DNA from: Dicyema japonicum
Taxonomy: Eukaryota > Dicyemida > Rhombozoa > Dicyemidae
Direction: 5' to 3'
Length of the DNA: 64,000 nucleotides
Assembly (NCBI GenBank): GCA_011109175.1
Contig: RDEW01000068.1
Location: 39,621 to 103,620 of the forward strand
Position numbers and translations under genes: made by a program. This document shows, one piece after another, positions 11,141 through 23,092 of the stretch. Position 1 is the stretch's first letter. Each line of letters starts with the position of its first letter. The notes beneath the pieces are model-generated. The model was not told where the DNA came from. It made no database searches and worked only from the letters and a program-made list of their open reading frames with translations.

Positions 11141-12639
11141 ATCCGAAAAACCAAGAAATACTCAGCTTTTGGAGACACCGCTCTCTAAATTCTGTAGTGG
11201 TTGGGACTTTGGATAAGGGAGCTTATATCGAGGTCAGCAGTATGTGAAAATACGTGGGCCGACACGCTCTTTGCTCAGAACTTTGAGTTTCAGTTTTCTC
11301 TAGAGTCCGTCGTCTCCTCCGTGTTCAGGAAAAGAAGGAAGACAAGGGTTCCATCCATCATGAAACAAAGTAGACATTCCACTACCTCACCACCTCGGCC
11401 AAATGACCTCTAACTGACCAATAAAGAAAATGTAATAATCATATTGAAACCAAAACTTAAGCAAGTAACTTTCTTGTTTTTTTCTATGGGGACTTGAAGA
11501 ATACACAATAAGCGGTGTTTTCGTTTCGATCTTTTATTTTCACCCTAACACTGACTACGGTAGTCTAAAATAGTCAAATGTGTACTGCCTTTGGTGACGG
11601 CTTGGTATATTTTTCATTAAATTTGAAAAAAAAGGCCTTTCCTGAGACTAGCGTACACGTTCGACACTGAACCTTTCTTTTTTCGCGGATAATTCTCGTA
11701 CGATTCATTAAAAAATACGTCCAGTATTCCCTTCAACGAAGTGGTATTCCGATCTAACAAGTATCACTAAAATACCAGGATAGAACGCAAATCTCCCAAA
11801 TATATGAACTATTGAATTATTGGGAATAATTCCAAGTTCTCTTGTAATTGTTTTATTACTACCCCCTATATATGATTTATATTTACCAACCACAATTCTC
11901 AGTGTTCGGTTTTTTGGAATGGACGGTAACAAATAAAATACACATTATTCCGGCATACATTTTAACTGACATTTTATTGTTTTTTTGAATTATCTTTGGT
12001 TCGCCAACAAAAAATTATGAAATTGTGATAATAATTATTATTAATATATTAACAATATATGTCGGCTCCATTTGACGGACCGTAATTCACATTTATTTAG
12101 AACCTCGAGATCACTGAGAAAGAAAGACAGAAAAAACGTCAGACAGTTAGGTAATCCCAGTTTCTGCGATCAAACAAGCCATTCAACGTCTGTGGTCTCC
12201 CATTGCTCCCATTACCGTACGAAAAAGCGTTCTCTCGTCCCTCCAGAGGAATCCGATTGGGGAGGGGAACTTCCTAACCAATCGACTTTCTTTTTACCTT
12301 GGATAAGGACAGGCTAGGCGTGTTTCCGTCCTCCTTACAGACCCGAAGGAATCAGGCTCCGCGACTACGGGTCGCAGCTTCCCTGAGTGGGGGATTAACC
12401 GTTAGGGCCCATCATAAATATATTTTTCCGTATATTGAATTGATTTTGTGGAGCTTTGTCTCTGATAACGCGAATCTCCATGCAACAGAGGCATACTCCA
12501 CAACCGAATGATGTCGACGTAAACCTCCAATTACGCCAATAATGACGACGAAAGATCTCGTGACAGATATTTAGTCGATCTTATTGACTTGCGTAGGTAT
12601 TTTCACATAAACAGCGAATACTCATGGGTATTAATTAAG
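11141..12639. other. No recognised gene
   Basis: Contains open frames of 70-81 codons on both strands (for example 11708-11932 minus and 12072-12317 plus) without recognisable domains. Possibly old repeat material. Confidence 0.35.
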
Positions 12640-13065
12640 TAATTAAATATGTTATCCAAATTAAGTCGTGTCCGACCCTTGGAGATTTTATGAACCAATT
12701 TTCTCCACTCTCCCCGATCCGTCGCAATTTGGAGTAGCCTTGATATAAGCATTCCCGTGACGTCTTCTACCTAGGATAGCCACCGAGTCCTCGGTCGACC
12801 AGGTCTTCTCTTCCCAGTATTATTGCTAGCATAATGGTTCTTTCCAAGGAGTCAGAGCGGACAACATGCCCAAAGAACGCCAATCTGTGTTTTACGATTC
12901 TTCCTTCTAGCGAAATGTTCCTAACGTTCAAAAGCATCAATTTTTCGTCTATCCGTCTTTTTTAGTATCCATGATTCTGCGCCGTATAGAAAAACCAGGA
13001 ACACGATTGCAACAACCAGTCTGTATTTGGTCCTTAAGCAAATATCCTATGAAATTTCTTCATTG
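12640..13065 (-). pseudogene. LINE family B reverse transcriptase tail, copy 1
   Basis: Minus-strand translation gives ISLEGRIVKHRLAFFGHVVR, SDSLERTIML and WFIKSPRVGHDL, the typical RT tail block NRRLxWFGHVxRM...GRPRxRW. Nearly the same as 28164-28460, where the GRPRTRW part is intact. It abuts LINE A at about 13065. Confidence 0.75.
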
Positions 13066-13069
13066 TTCG

Positions 13070-15085
13070 AAAGAATTTTCCAAATAATATTCCTCCATCA
13101 TACGATTTGCTAGCAAGTCCAAATCAATCCTCAAAATGTGACAAAACAGTCTCCATCTCGATCGTCGGATTTCCATCGATGTTGGTTCTGTGTTACATAA
13201 TTTGTATAATTTGTGTCATTGATCTTCATTGTATACAGCATGTTGAGTGCCTTCCGGAGCATGATGCGGTGAAAGCTTTCAATACTCTCCATAGCCATTT
13301 TGACAAGCCCCGTGTCCCGCAGTTATAAATTAGGATGGGCACGACAAAGCATTTGTATATCTTTAGCTTTATTTTTATTAGCTTTCTGAAAGCACCAGAG
13401 GCGAGGATTTTCCTGCGGGCTACATCTTCCACATCCCCCAAGAGCGATCCGACCTTCTTATGCCTTCTCCACGTTTCGTTGGATGTCCTCTATTAGCGAC
13501 TGAATGAAGTAAACCTCGTTTTGTCGGTGTTTATTTTCAGCAACTATTTTTTGAATATATGTGGTAGATACTCGTTTACGTAATCGAGAAATTCAGCATC
13601 GTCAGACACCAAGTCTAGATCACCCGCGTAAATCAACTCATAGTATTGGCCTTCGATAGACGATCTGAGTCTCTTAACGCAGCCTAAAGCTAAATAATGA
13701 AAAAAATAGGGGACAGACTCTCCTTGTGGAACTCCCAGAGTGATTTCAAAAAAGTCAGAGGTATACAGTCCGACCCCGAATTGGGGCACCAAGTGCCGCA
13801 AAAACAGGGGTTTAATAAAACAGAGATTTTAAACATCAAAAATCAATTTTAGAAAAATATTCAGTTAATTTATCCCCAGTTATCTTTTTACTTCTTACAA
13901 AATTAAATCAAAAATCGTAAAATTCTTTGAGCATTTCAGGAGATATGTAAAAAATTTTCTTCTCTAACTGATCAAGAGAATCTTGCGTTTCTCTTAGAAT
14001 TGTTTCCATGTTATCGTTTTCTAAACCTTCGTTTCATGTCGCTTTTCAATCAATGGCTCAAGTTTTTCCCCATGGAATTGCAACGAAGAAGTACAGTGAC
14101 TCTCTTTTCCCTGTTTAAATCCAAAAGTATCGTCATTTATTCCGACAAAAGACTTTCTTGGAGTCCTTTTTATATAAAGAGCAGTTTCATCACAATTAAA
14201 AACATTTTGTCTTCCATATTGAATAATTTTCTCGTCAAGAATTTTAAAAAACTCATTGATGTAAGTAATTCACATGAATTTTTTTCTCCACAAATTGATT
14301 TGAATTTAAGTTCATGTCGCTTTTTAAATCTGTCAAGCCAGCCGTGTGAAGCTTTGAAAGTATCAAATCCAATTTTTGAAGCCGTATATAAGGCAATTTT
14401 CTTTATGAAAGGACCTTATATTGATCATCGAATTTAGATTTCTCACAATAAGGCATAAGATCCTCATCCTTGTTCAAGAAAAGGTACAATTGTTTTTTTT
14501 ATTCACGAAATCATGCCTTTACTAGTTTTGAATTTTTTATTATCTGTAACCATTCACAACAAAAAATGTAAATAAACGTGTAAATTAAAATTATATATTT
14601 ATTAATAAAATATAATTTTATTTACTTATAATTTCATTCCCCACAATTTTATAGCGCCCCAAAATTTCCATATTTTTTATCGATTTTCCATTTTACTCTG
14701 CCAAAATGTTGGCCAAAAAAATGCCCCAAAATGCGGGGGTGCCCCACCCCTGGGGTCTGCCCCAATTCGGGGTCGGACTGTACTTTCTCAATTTGACTGC
14801 TAAATGAGTATCTTCTAAGAGCATGGAGATCATTCTAACATCATCCGCGTTGAGAAAGGCTTTCAAGATATGTCGATCCCAAGAACTTCTATACATTTCT
14901 TCTATTTTTGGCATAAAGCTCCAGACCAAAGCTCCAGACCAGCGGTAGACCTTCCTTTTCTGAATCCACTTTGTCCAGGTGATATGAATTTGTTGACTAT
15001 TTTTGATTGGATGTAATACGATAATAGTAAGTTTTTTCCGTAAGGTCGACAATAAAATAATTGGTTTTAGGATAAAAATCAAAAA
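13070..15085 (-). pseudogene. LINE family A RT copy, split by a pogo element
   Basis: Two halves of one LINE copy. The 5' half (14783-15085, minus) reads PIILLSTLRKKLTIIVL and NADDVRMISMLLEDTHLAVK. The 3' half (13070-13765) reads ITLGVPQGESVPYFF, then LIYAGDLDLVSDD (YADD decayed to YAGD), RRHKKVGSLLGDVEDVARRK, KIYKCFVVPILIYNCGT and RSRWRLFCHILR. A pogo/Tigger element occupies 13766-14780. The order and identity of the blocks match the better copy at 54.6-55.7 kb. Confidence 0.8.
13766..14780 (-). mobile_element. pogo/Tigger-like DNA transposon, 1,015 bp, with TIRs and TA duplication
   Basis: Both ends carry the same 23-bp inverted repeat beginning CAGTCCGACCCCGAATTGGG, flanked by TA at 13764-13765 and 14781-14782. 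The minus-strand interior encodes a decayed pogo transposase: HGWLDRFKKRHELKF (Tc5 DNA-binding domain), ICGEKNSCE, VFNCDETALYIKRTP (first catalytic Asp of the DDE fold, in the usual NxDET context) and SFVGIND. Internal stops and a shortened core (the later catalytic acids are not seen) mean it is non-autonomous. It inserted into a LINE that was already present. Confidence 0.88.
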
Positions 15086-15169
15086 TATTTCAAAATAATT
15101 AATTTTTTAATCCAATATACTTTTAAAAAAATTAAAGATAATTTAAGTAGTTAAAAGTCAATTTCCCCC

Positions 15170-15962
15170 TTAAGTCCCATTTGAAGGGATTTGGACTGCC
15201 ATTAAAGATGAATCTTCTCAACGGCTGATGAGATGTCAAGAGTCCAGCACTACAAAAACTTGCCCCAATGTACCAAAACTTATAAAAGAACCAAGAGTTG
15301 AGGCTACTCCTAGAAAACACATTGGACAAAAAACTGCCCGATTAATAAAGTCGAAGCGGGCGTCTCTCTAGAACATAATAAAAAAACTCAAAAGGAAATA
15401 CGACATAAAATTGTGGGAAACAAAAAATGCTAAACTAGAAAAATAGAAAAACCCTACCAGAACATACAATGCAATGCGGATGATAAATCGCAAGAAGTTA
15501 GTACAAAAAATAAAACTTCTGAACGCTAATGGAAAAATTCTAATAAACCCCTCGACCAATTAGAAAACAGCGGCTTCTTTGAAAATCTAAATGCTCTTGG
15601 AGAAACATGGACACTCCCACACAATTAGAAAAATCAATTACCTTTGAGGAAGTCGTAAGGGTAATGGACAAAATGAAAAATGGTCGTTCCCTTGGACCAA
15701 AATAGTATCAACTCAGAGTTCCTAAATATGGACCCCTGTGCTAATTGATAAAATTACAACACTTCTATTCTATGTTTGCCAAAAAGAGATACCTATCGCT
15801 TGGCTCTGTTCTACTGATCCCAATCCAGAAACCGAAAAAGCCAGATCGTCCAGTGGAAACCTACGCCCGATAATCTTGCTCAATATTCTACGTAAAGTCT
15901 TGCCATTTGTTACACTGATCCGTGTCAAAGATCAGTGGATGACTGAGACGACTATCCCCTGA
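15170..15962 (+). pseudogene. LINE family F RT, N-terminal half
   Basis: Plus-strand frames read THFEEVV-like RT entry sequence (ITFEEVVRVMDKMKNGRSLG, about 15640), then IPIAWLCSTDPNPETEKARS and GNLRPIILLNILRKVLPFVT (15860-15910), the standard fingers block of a non-LTR RT. It is cut off before the palm motifs. Confidence 0.65.
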
Positions 15963-15989
15963 AAAATACCATCCTTCGCATCCGTAGAC

Positions 15990-16745
15990 GAGAGAGGGCA
16001 GTATAATTCTTTCAAAAATAAAGATAAACGACTCCTTCAAATTGAGTTTTCGTAGACACAGAAGTGCTTGGTAAGCCTTTTTCGTATCATTTTGACACCT
16101 TCAACATAATCTCCTCTACATCCAAAAAAAACACCCAAATAACGCAAATGATCGACATTTCTGACACCATTCAATGTGTACTCCTGTTGAAAAAAACTTG
16201 CTATAATGTAAAATTCTCATGGCTTTTGACTTTTCCATTGAGAGACTTAAGCCACGGGACTTAGAATTTCCTCCAAAAATCCACGTAATCTTCTCTCCAC
16301 ACTACCGGGTTTTTCGAGATGTCTGATATCAGTACGTCGTCCGCGTAAATAATCACATTAGTAATAGAATTCCTGGGAGCAGGAAAATCTATCATAAATA
16401 TATTAAATTACAGAGGACTCAAGACTGAGCCTTGTGGCACTCCCCTATTCATAACAATCTCTTCAGAAATAAATCCTTCACATCTCACAAATGATTTTCT
16501 CCCTGTCAGAAGATTTCTTAATCAATCAAGTAAAGGATTTGGGATTCCAGCTGCGACTAGTTGATAAAACAGAGCGTCATGCCAGACACTATCGAAGGCT
16601 TTCGATATATCCAGACAGACGACACTCAGCTGATATTTGAAATTCCTGGCCTTTTCACTCTTAAGTGCGTCGAGATCTACTACTGAATACAATGGAAGGA
16701 TTTCTGGACTCTGACTCTGTGGAAATAAGATTTCTTCTATCAAAC
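15990..16745 (-). pseudogene. LINE family E RT, palm domain with intact YADD
   Basis: Minus-strand reading: CLDISKAFDSVWHDALFYQL (16580-16640), GIPNPLLD, then NRGVPQGSVLSPL (about 16430) and IIYADDVLISDISKNP (about 16340). The catalytic DISKAFD and YADD acids are both present, but a stop follows SVLSPL and later frames are broken. Orientation is opposite to the neighbouring family F piece. Confidence 0.78.
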
Positions 16746-16890
16746 ACTAAGAGTTCGAAATGGCAAAACTACATTAAGAGAATTCCTATATAATGTTGGT
16801 ACTCCTAAAAGGGATTCCCTCTCACTTTTGCTGTGTCATATACAGTGAAGTCCCTTATTTGACCAGCCCTTAATTTAATTATTATTTATT

Positions 16891-17140
16891 AACCCCGGAT
16901 ACACAGAGAAAGAAGTTAAAGTAAACAGCTAATTAAGTGTATCCAGTTTCCACTTCTACAAAACAGAGTCCATCCGAAGAGCAAATGATTCTTTTTCGTG
17001 CCGATCTGGCACTGGGCGTCACCTAGAAAAATGGATCACATGACACCACTAATAGGAAGAGAGAGGAGGAACAGACAAGCAAGCAGAAAACTTCAACCAA
17101 TTAACTACGCAGCACCACATGGCGCCACGCGGCTATATCC
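16891..17140 (-). repeat. SINE-like / LINE 3'-end repeat, copy 2
   Basis: Begins AACCCCGGATACACAGAG on the plus strand and runs through TGCCGATCTGGCACTGGGCG to CACATGGCGCCACGCGGCTA. It matches copy 3 (20831-21131) over its whole length in the opposite orientation, apart from a gap of roughly 60 bases. Confidence 0.75.
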
Positions 17141-18753
17141 CGAGTTATTAATGATATCAGCCTTAAATTGACCAATTCTCAAATTGGCCACACATTATTA
17201 AAAAACATAAAATTTATTTTTACTAATGTTTTTCAATTATTTTATTAAAAAAATAAAAATTTCAAACTAAAAATTTTACCATGTGTTCGAAACCTTCTCG
17301 TTGCAATTATACAAGGCTTAATTGCTTGGTTTAATAGACAAGATTTACTTTGTTTTTTTATAGACAAGAATGACTGCTGGTGATCACCGTGTTTTATTGA
17401 AAGCGCTGAAGAATGTTTACTGTGAATTTCCTTATCGCTCTTCGTTATGAAGTGCGGTCAGTGACTTTCTCCATGTTATGACGACGGTATCAGTTTAACG
17501 CTTACATGCGAGGCGACGTCATTTTTCCTTGCTACAGTCTTCTGTTTCGATTTCTTGTGTGTATTAATTTCCTCTTTTTGATCAGGCAAATGAAGCGAAT
17601 TAACCCAATGGGCCTGAAAATCTCCGCAAGAAAAGCTCTGAGAAGCAGAAGATAATGAGAGGCTGTTTAGACTTGTTAGTGAAGAACCAACGCGTGGAAA
17701 ACAATCAATCGGATGCTGACAATGATGAAGCCGTGGCTGTCATCCAAGAGAGCATCAGAAATCCTGTAGACACAGAACTCTAACTGATTGTAATAATCAG
17801 GATGCAAGTTCGTCGCAAAAATGGAATCCAGATGACGCTGATGACTTTAATACCCTCAACGATGAATCAGAAGGTAACAACAACATTAAAGTTTATTGTA
17901 TTATTTTATGGGAGTTAAAATAAAATAATCAATCTTATTGGTGGTTAAAAATAAAATTATTTCCAAAGTAAAGAAAGCCAGATAAATCAGTCTGATGTTA
18001 GATTTCACTCAAAGTGTATCTCATGAATATCAAATCGTGGAGATTTTGAGATACATCCACGTCAGTGAAAGTTATGTAAAATTAGAGTTTTTTATTTCTT
18101 TCAAGTTTCTGAGAAAAACTTAGTGAAGAGGGTGAGCTTAATGATAGTTGAATTGACTTATATGATTGTCGAGGACAAGCATACGATATCGCCTTGTGTT
18201 ATTAGTGGTGTTCGCCAGCCCAGTTTATCAATTGTAGAAACCAAAGCTTTCTGAAAGCTTATGCCTCATTCGTAGGCTCGCTGACATGTTTTCATTTTTG
18301 GTAAAGCTAAACTCGTTCGATGTTAAAAACAAGGAAAATTTGAAAAACCTTGTAACGACACCATTTTGAGACTGACGTGAGCACATCCTCTCTTTACGGA
18401 AAAATCGTCGATTGTCTTACACTTTTCCGAAATGGAACAAGAAAATTTTTCAAAAAATGCAAAGGATTTTTCTTGTTTCTATAGTTGAGCTTGTTAGAAT
18501 GTTTTTCAATCCTCCAATATTCTGAAAGCAGTGTTCATAAAATATTTCACTTTCTCTAAGACAGTTCTCGAAGAACTAATCGTTTTGATGAATCTATAGA
18601 AGTTAAGGGTTCATCTCTGGATCCAAACCCCCATCTGCTGTCGACCTCCCAGTTCAAAATCAACTTTGTTTTTGGACAGGAAAACATGGTTTTTCCAATC
18701 TAACTAGCTCATTGAATATTTTTTTGTGATGGTCATATCGGTTGGTTCATGTT
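17141..18753. other. No firm gene; one possible coding stretch
   Basis: At about 17610-17880 (plus) a charged frame reads NGPENLRKKSSEKQKIMRGC and, after a one-base shift, SSSQKWNPDDADDFNTLNDE. It resembles a low-complexity N-terminal region but has no recognisable domain. The rest shows nothing I can identify. Confidence 0.3.
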
Positions 18754-19240
18754 TTAATAATTCTGCAGATATCCCGCCGGGGTCTGATAATTTTTATGAA
18801 TTATGCTGTAATGAAGTTCCCCCAATGTTATTTGGGTTTTAAACCACCAGAATAACCTTTGATTGCATATCTCAGATTCACTCACGTTTAGTGGTCCTTT
18901 GAAGAGTTGTGACACAACAAAGGAAAGTAATGAGGGTATTAATTTGAGGCTTCTCACCACAAGTCCTATCATAGCTTGGACTCTCCTCTGCGCCCCAAAA
19001 CTCCCCCCTGCGACATACGAGTCAATGATGGCATCCCTTTTTAGGAAGTTTACCATTTTTTCTCTGCCGCGTCTCTGATCGACATTACTAACAATTTTTC
19101 ATCTTCATCTAACTGCTCGAGGAGCCTTTTGCGTAGGGCAATCTAGATCCTTGCTCTCCTTGATTTTTCAAGAGGCAAGATAAAACGCTCCTTGTATGCA
19201 GTTAGTACCATCCTCTGGTCCATGGAGGAACTATGGAATG
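18754..19240 (-). pseudogene. Repeated unidentified ORF, copy 1
   Basis: Minus-strand frames read LTAYKERFILPLEKSRRA, DEDEKLLVMSIRDAAEKK, NFLKRDAIIDSYVAG and RRVQAMIGL. The same protein occurs at 34265-34630. Broken here by a stop after RRARI and by shifts. Not recognised: a basic, helical, roughly 120-residue domain that is probably carried by a transposable element. Confidence 0.55.
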
Positions 19241-19359
19241 ATCTCATGTAAAAAATAAAAACATGTCCGTTTTGAGTCTTAATTTCTTAATACACGAGAT
19301 CGGAGGTTTGCTTTCTTCCTTCGGAGTTTAAAGTCACATTATGTACTCCCAGTTTTCTC

Positions 19360-20110
19360 GAAAGCTGTTCCGAGATTTCACAGTATCGGTTCCACATAGG
19401 GAGCTTTGCTGATGTCCTTTCGATTTACTTTGACAACTTTAATCCTTTGTGACCGCACCAGTCTTTGATCTCTTCCATATATAAATTGAGTTTGTCTCTG
19501 AAATCAAACTCAATCTCGACAATTCAGACAGTAGCACATTGTCTGCGTATATAAGAGATCTCGTACTTAGTGACTTCGGAGACGGGAAACCGGCCATTGA
19601 AGCATAAAATAATAGAAGTCACAAAATTGATCTCTGTGGGACTCCTCTTTTCAACAATATCATATTTGAAAAATTGCGTCCGCATCTAACATAGGCGTTG
19701 ACCGATTATGGCTCTGTGGTTAACACTGTCAAATGCTTTTGAGATGTTGAGACATATGACGTTCAAGAAACATCTGGATTCTCTGGTTTGGCATAATTCG
19801 GAGTTGTGATGAAATAGGCAATCAAGAATTCTTTCTGAAATAGTCTTACAGGTTTGAAAGCCTCCAAAAGACAACTTTTTCCATTATTTTTGAAATATCA
19901 AGATACGCTTTCAAGTGATCCCCGGTATATAGCTGATTCCTTCTTTGGTTTTTCTGTCTTTTCAACCATCCTTACAATCGTTTTCTTCACTCTTGTCCAA
20001 CATGACCAATCCTAATATTTGTATTGAACATGTCCTTGAGAATTTCTGAGCCTTCTTTTAACATCTTGGCTTTGATAAAATCAATGCCCGGAGCTTTATT
20101 CGCTCAAATA
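19360..20110 (-). pseudogene. LINE family E RT, copy 2
   Basis: Reads FQTCKTISERILDCLFHHNS and CLNISKAFDSVNHRAIIGQR (19686-19874), then KRGVPQRSIL (about 19650) and LIYADNVLLSELSR (about 19540; YADD changed to YADN). The arrangement matches 15990-16745. Confidence 0.7.
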
Positions 20111-20469
20111 GCAAGCAGCGCTCAGTGGGATCTCCTATTCGTGTAGAAATCTGATTCACTAGAAAACTCAGGAATTGTTAAAAAAGCACATTTACATATT
20201 AATTTTTAGAGAAAACACTCAACATTCAATCAATTTAGGGTGCACGTCGTAAGAAAATTTGCTCAATGATGAGCTCATCTTGCTTATTTTTTCCCTCTTT
20301 ACGGTAAACGACACAACACAATCCAGTTCGTTCTAATCTTAATTATCTCCAAGGTTTTGATAACAGCAGATTCAAAAATTATCACAATCGATTAAGTGAT
20401 TTTGTCAATAATCATAATTTACCAGCCGAATAACTAGAACTTCAAATATTAATTAATTTAATTTGGGAT

Positions 20470-20800
20470 GCTTGAATGACCAGGTTGTCGGCAATGGCTA
20501 TCAGATACGCTTTCAAGACATCCAATTTAGCGTTAATCCTTAGAGATCATTGAGTCGAGCCGACAGACTAGGTCGTCCTCTTTTGAGCCAATGATTCCTG
20601 ACGTCTCAACACTAAAAGGGACAAACAAATGGTTCTCCGAAATGCTTTGGTATTTCCTTCTCTAGTGATCTTCGGCTTGCTTAGAGGCCTTGGCAAACGA
20701 AGAAGCAGTAAATTTTCCTGAGAGTAGGTGTCAGCACACATAGCGTCTCACACAAGATTTTGGTTTTAGCAAAAAGTAAGGTCGTCATCCGACCCCGTTA
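20470..20800 (-). pseudogene. LINE family D endonuclease tail, copy 2
   Basis: Minus-strand reading gives SDDDLTF, KILCETLCADTYSQENLLL and LPRPLSKPKI, parallel to KIFVWDATCVDTYSSTNL at 6.5 kb, so the same restriction-like-endonuclease region in decayed form. Confidence 0.5.
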
Positions 20801-20830
20801 GAGACCAATGGGATTCAAAAATTTTATGGA

Positions 20831-21131
20831 CTTAGCCGCGTGGCGCCATGTGGTGCTGGTTAAAGTTTTCTGCTTGCTTGTCTGCTCCTCCTCTCTCTTC
20901 CAAATAGAGTAGCGTCATGTGATCCACCTCTCTAGGTGGCGCCCAGTGCCAGGCCGGCACGAAAAAGGATCATTTGCTCTCCCTCACTCCACTGGAGGGG
21001 TTTCCACAACTGCATGTAATGGACGTCTTGCCTTTTATGCCGATTCTGGATGGACTCTGTAGAAGTGGAAACTAAATACACTTAATTAGTTGGTTACTTT
21101 AACTTCTTTCTCGGTGTATCCGGGGTTATTA
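20831..21131 (+). repeat. SINE-like / LINE 3'-end repeat, copy 3 (longest)
   Basis: Runs from CTTAGCCGCGTGGCGCCATG to CGGTGTATCCGGGGTTATTA, about 300 bp. The 3' end resembles the end of the LINE at 40.4-40.87 kb (CTCGATGCTCCCGGGGTTAT), so this may be a SINE sharing a LINE tail or a truncated LINE 3' UTR. No clear tRNA-type A and B boxes. Confidence 0.75.
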
Positions 21132-21559
21132 AAAAAATGTTAAAAGACAATAGTGTCAAACAGAGTAAATCACATTTTTAACTTCATGTTGAGACAGTAA
21201 TGCCTAGGAAACGGTCCGCACTCAATATTAAAGACAGGGGATGATAACCATAGGGATTTTTAAAAAAATTACCACAGATTCCTGCTTCGTCAGATTTATG
21301 GTAGTCATCAACGTTAACTTCCCATCAATTGAATTCTTTAGTGTCGACTCACTGGAATCCATTTTCATTGATGCTTGGAACCCTTAAAATCAGTATTTCC
21401 CCATTTTTCTAGACTCCCAAAGTAATGCTAGTAAATATACATAATAATTTGATAAACAGAATACCCACTCACAAAGGATACGGACAACTGCCTGAGGGAA
21501 TTACAATCTTTCCGTTTGAGGAGGGATGACTAGTGCTAGACGTCATCTGTATCGTCTCT
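21132..21559. other. No recognised gene
   Basis: Intergenic; no repeat or frame recognised. Confidence 0.35.
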
Positions 21560-22620
21560 ATCTCATATTGGCATTATCGGGAGCTTGGTAAATGCATTAT
21601 CTGCCGCAGAAAAGGCGGATAACTATAAAAAGAATAAATACACAGAACTTCTCGACCAGTCCACGTTCCGCTGCTACCGAGGGAAATGGAGGTATAATGT
21701 CTTTTTTCGAAAGACTGGGACTTCTGTGTACATTCAGAAGGCATAGCGAGGATGAGTTAATCTTTGCCGCCACCGTGAGAGGCAACGCCTTAATTATATC
21801 GGCGGGGGACAATAGGTAATTCCTTGATCTTGACTCGTTCCAGCAGAACCTCCACCCAAGAACAATGATCCAGAGGACTTGTACGAGGACTAAAGGTCGA
21901 TTCCAATACTCGTAGCCAGGGAGCAAAATTGTCTCGCGGTGGAATGAATAGATGGATCTTTGGTATCTCCAGAGTAAGGTGGATCAAATGACGTGACAGA
22001 GGAATGGAAGAAAAATCTTCAATCAAGTAGCAACATATTACCACGTGGTCATTGACAATAAATGCTATTGTTTTAAATTAAATTATAAAATAAATTTTGG
22101 TTTAACAGAATAATTAAAGAAATCTTTAATTATCGAATAAATAAAAATCAATAATTAATTTAATTTGAAAATCAATAATTGCTGACGTGTCTGAATTTAG
22201 TGGTTCTCCTATTTATCTTCATTTCTATTGAAGGAGAAAAGTCAGGGGGATAAGTTGTTAGAATTATGTTAACTAAAACAGGTGATCGTGATAAAAATTA
22301 ATTTGAATAATGAATTTAAAAATGAAAACTTTTAACAAACTACTCACATTTCTTCTTGAAGGCGGAAATGTGCATGTTCCTCCAATTTGATAAAGGGATT
22401 CGAACCCAGACATTAGCGCACGCAATGCCTCCTTATTTCCTTAAGTTAGTGGATCCAATATTTTCTGACTTCACAAAGTGAATCAGGGTCTACATCTTCC
22501 TTGAAGAGACAGGACGTGTACATAAATAAGCTAAAGTGTACCAAAGCGACGCCACAAACTCAACCATCAATCACTATCGGTCTTATCGATATCTCCAATA
22601 ATGCTGACTAATCCAATTAA
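21560..22620 (-). CDS. Possible unidentified gene with micro-introns
   Basis: Two overlapping minus-strand frames look protein-like: LIEDFSSIPLSRHLIHLTLE...CSWVEVLLERVKIKELPIVP (21790-22044) and SPADIIKALPLTVAAKINSS...PFPSVAAERGLVEKF (up to 21926). A 21-bp GT...AG segment beginning GTGTATTTATTC follows VEKF and fits the intron style here. Upstream, EALRALMSGFESLYQIGG (about 22350-22400) could be another exon. I do not recognise the protein, and the joins are unproven. Confidence 0.3.
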
Positions 22621-22715
22621 TGATAGGAATGAAATGAAAATTAAAAGTCAAATTTAGAACAGTTTAGTTAAGTTTAGTTAATTATTTAGGAAAAACAGAA
22701 ATTAATCAGAACCAA

Positions 22716-23092
22716 TTATTTGTGTTTCTGTATGGCAGATGACACTTTATCGATACTGTTACCTACTATTCTCTCTACTTCTTTTCCCCCTTTTAGGATT
22801 ACTACTGTAGGAAGAGAAGAGACCTACACGTGATTAAATCAATACATTGTATAATTCACCCATACCACTAATTTCGTCGACATCCATTTTGAAAACATCG
22901 AAGTCTTTGTTTTCTCGTTGTAATCTCTCTAATTGGGGGGCGAAAATTTTACATGGGCCGCACCATCTATAAAAATAAGGTGTAAAGATAAAACGTGGCA
23001 TAGAAATAAAGTAGTTGGGGGATCGGCGACTCAGCAGATATCAGGTTGGAAACCTCACTTTCAGATTCAATGACTTTAAAATTTCCAGACAT
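22716..23092 (-). CDS. TXN: Thioredoxin
   Basis: Cytosolic disulfide oxidoreductase. With two micro-introns removed (22967-22994, 28 bp; 22824-22845, 22 bp) the gene reads through cleanly as 108 residues, the normal size of a free thioredoxin. It starts MSGNFKVIESESEV and keeps the redox motif WCGPC (residues about 34-38, context FYATWCGPCKIFAPQL), the FKMDVDE strand, the cis-proline loop SSLPTVVILKGGKEVERIVG and a final helix, ending at TAA. The active-site tryptophan codon starts one base after the first intron. Glutaredoxin-3/PICOT also begins with a thioredoxin domain, but no glutaredoxin domain follows, so a stand-alone thioredoxin is the better reading. Confidence 0.95.

Noticed and set aside
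14000-14437. Plus-strand 145-codon ORF
   Set aside because: Antisense shadow of the pogo transposase.
22380-22420. tRNA-like T arm (GGGTTCGAATCCC on the minus strand)
   Set aside because: Only three stem pairs form, the variable loop would be two bases, and no acceptor stem can be closed.
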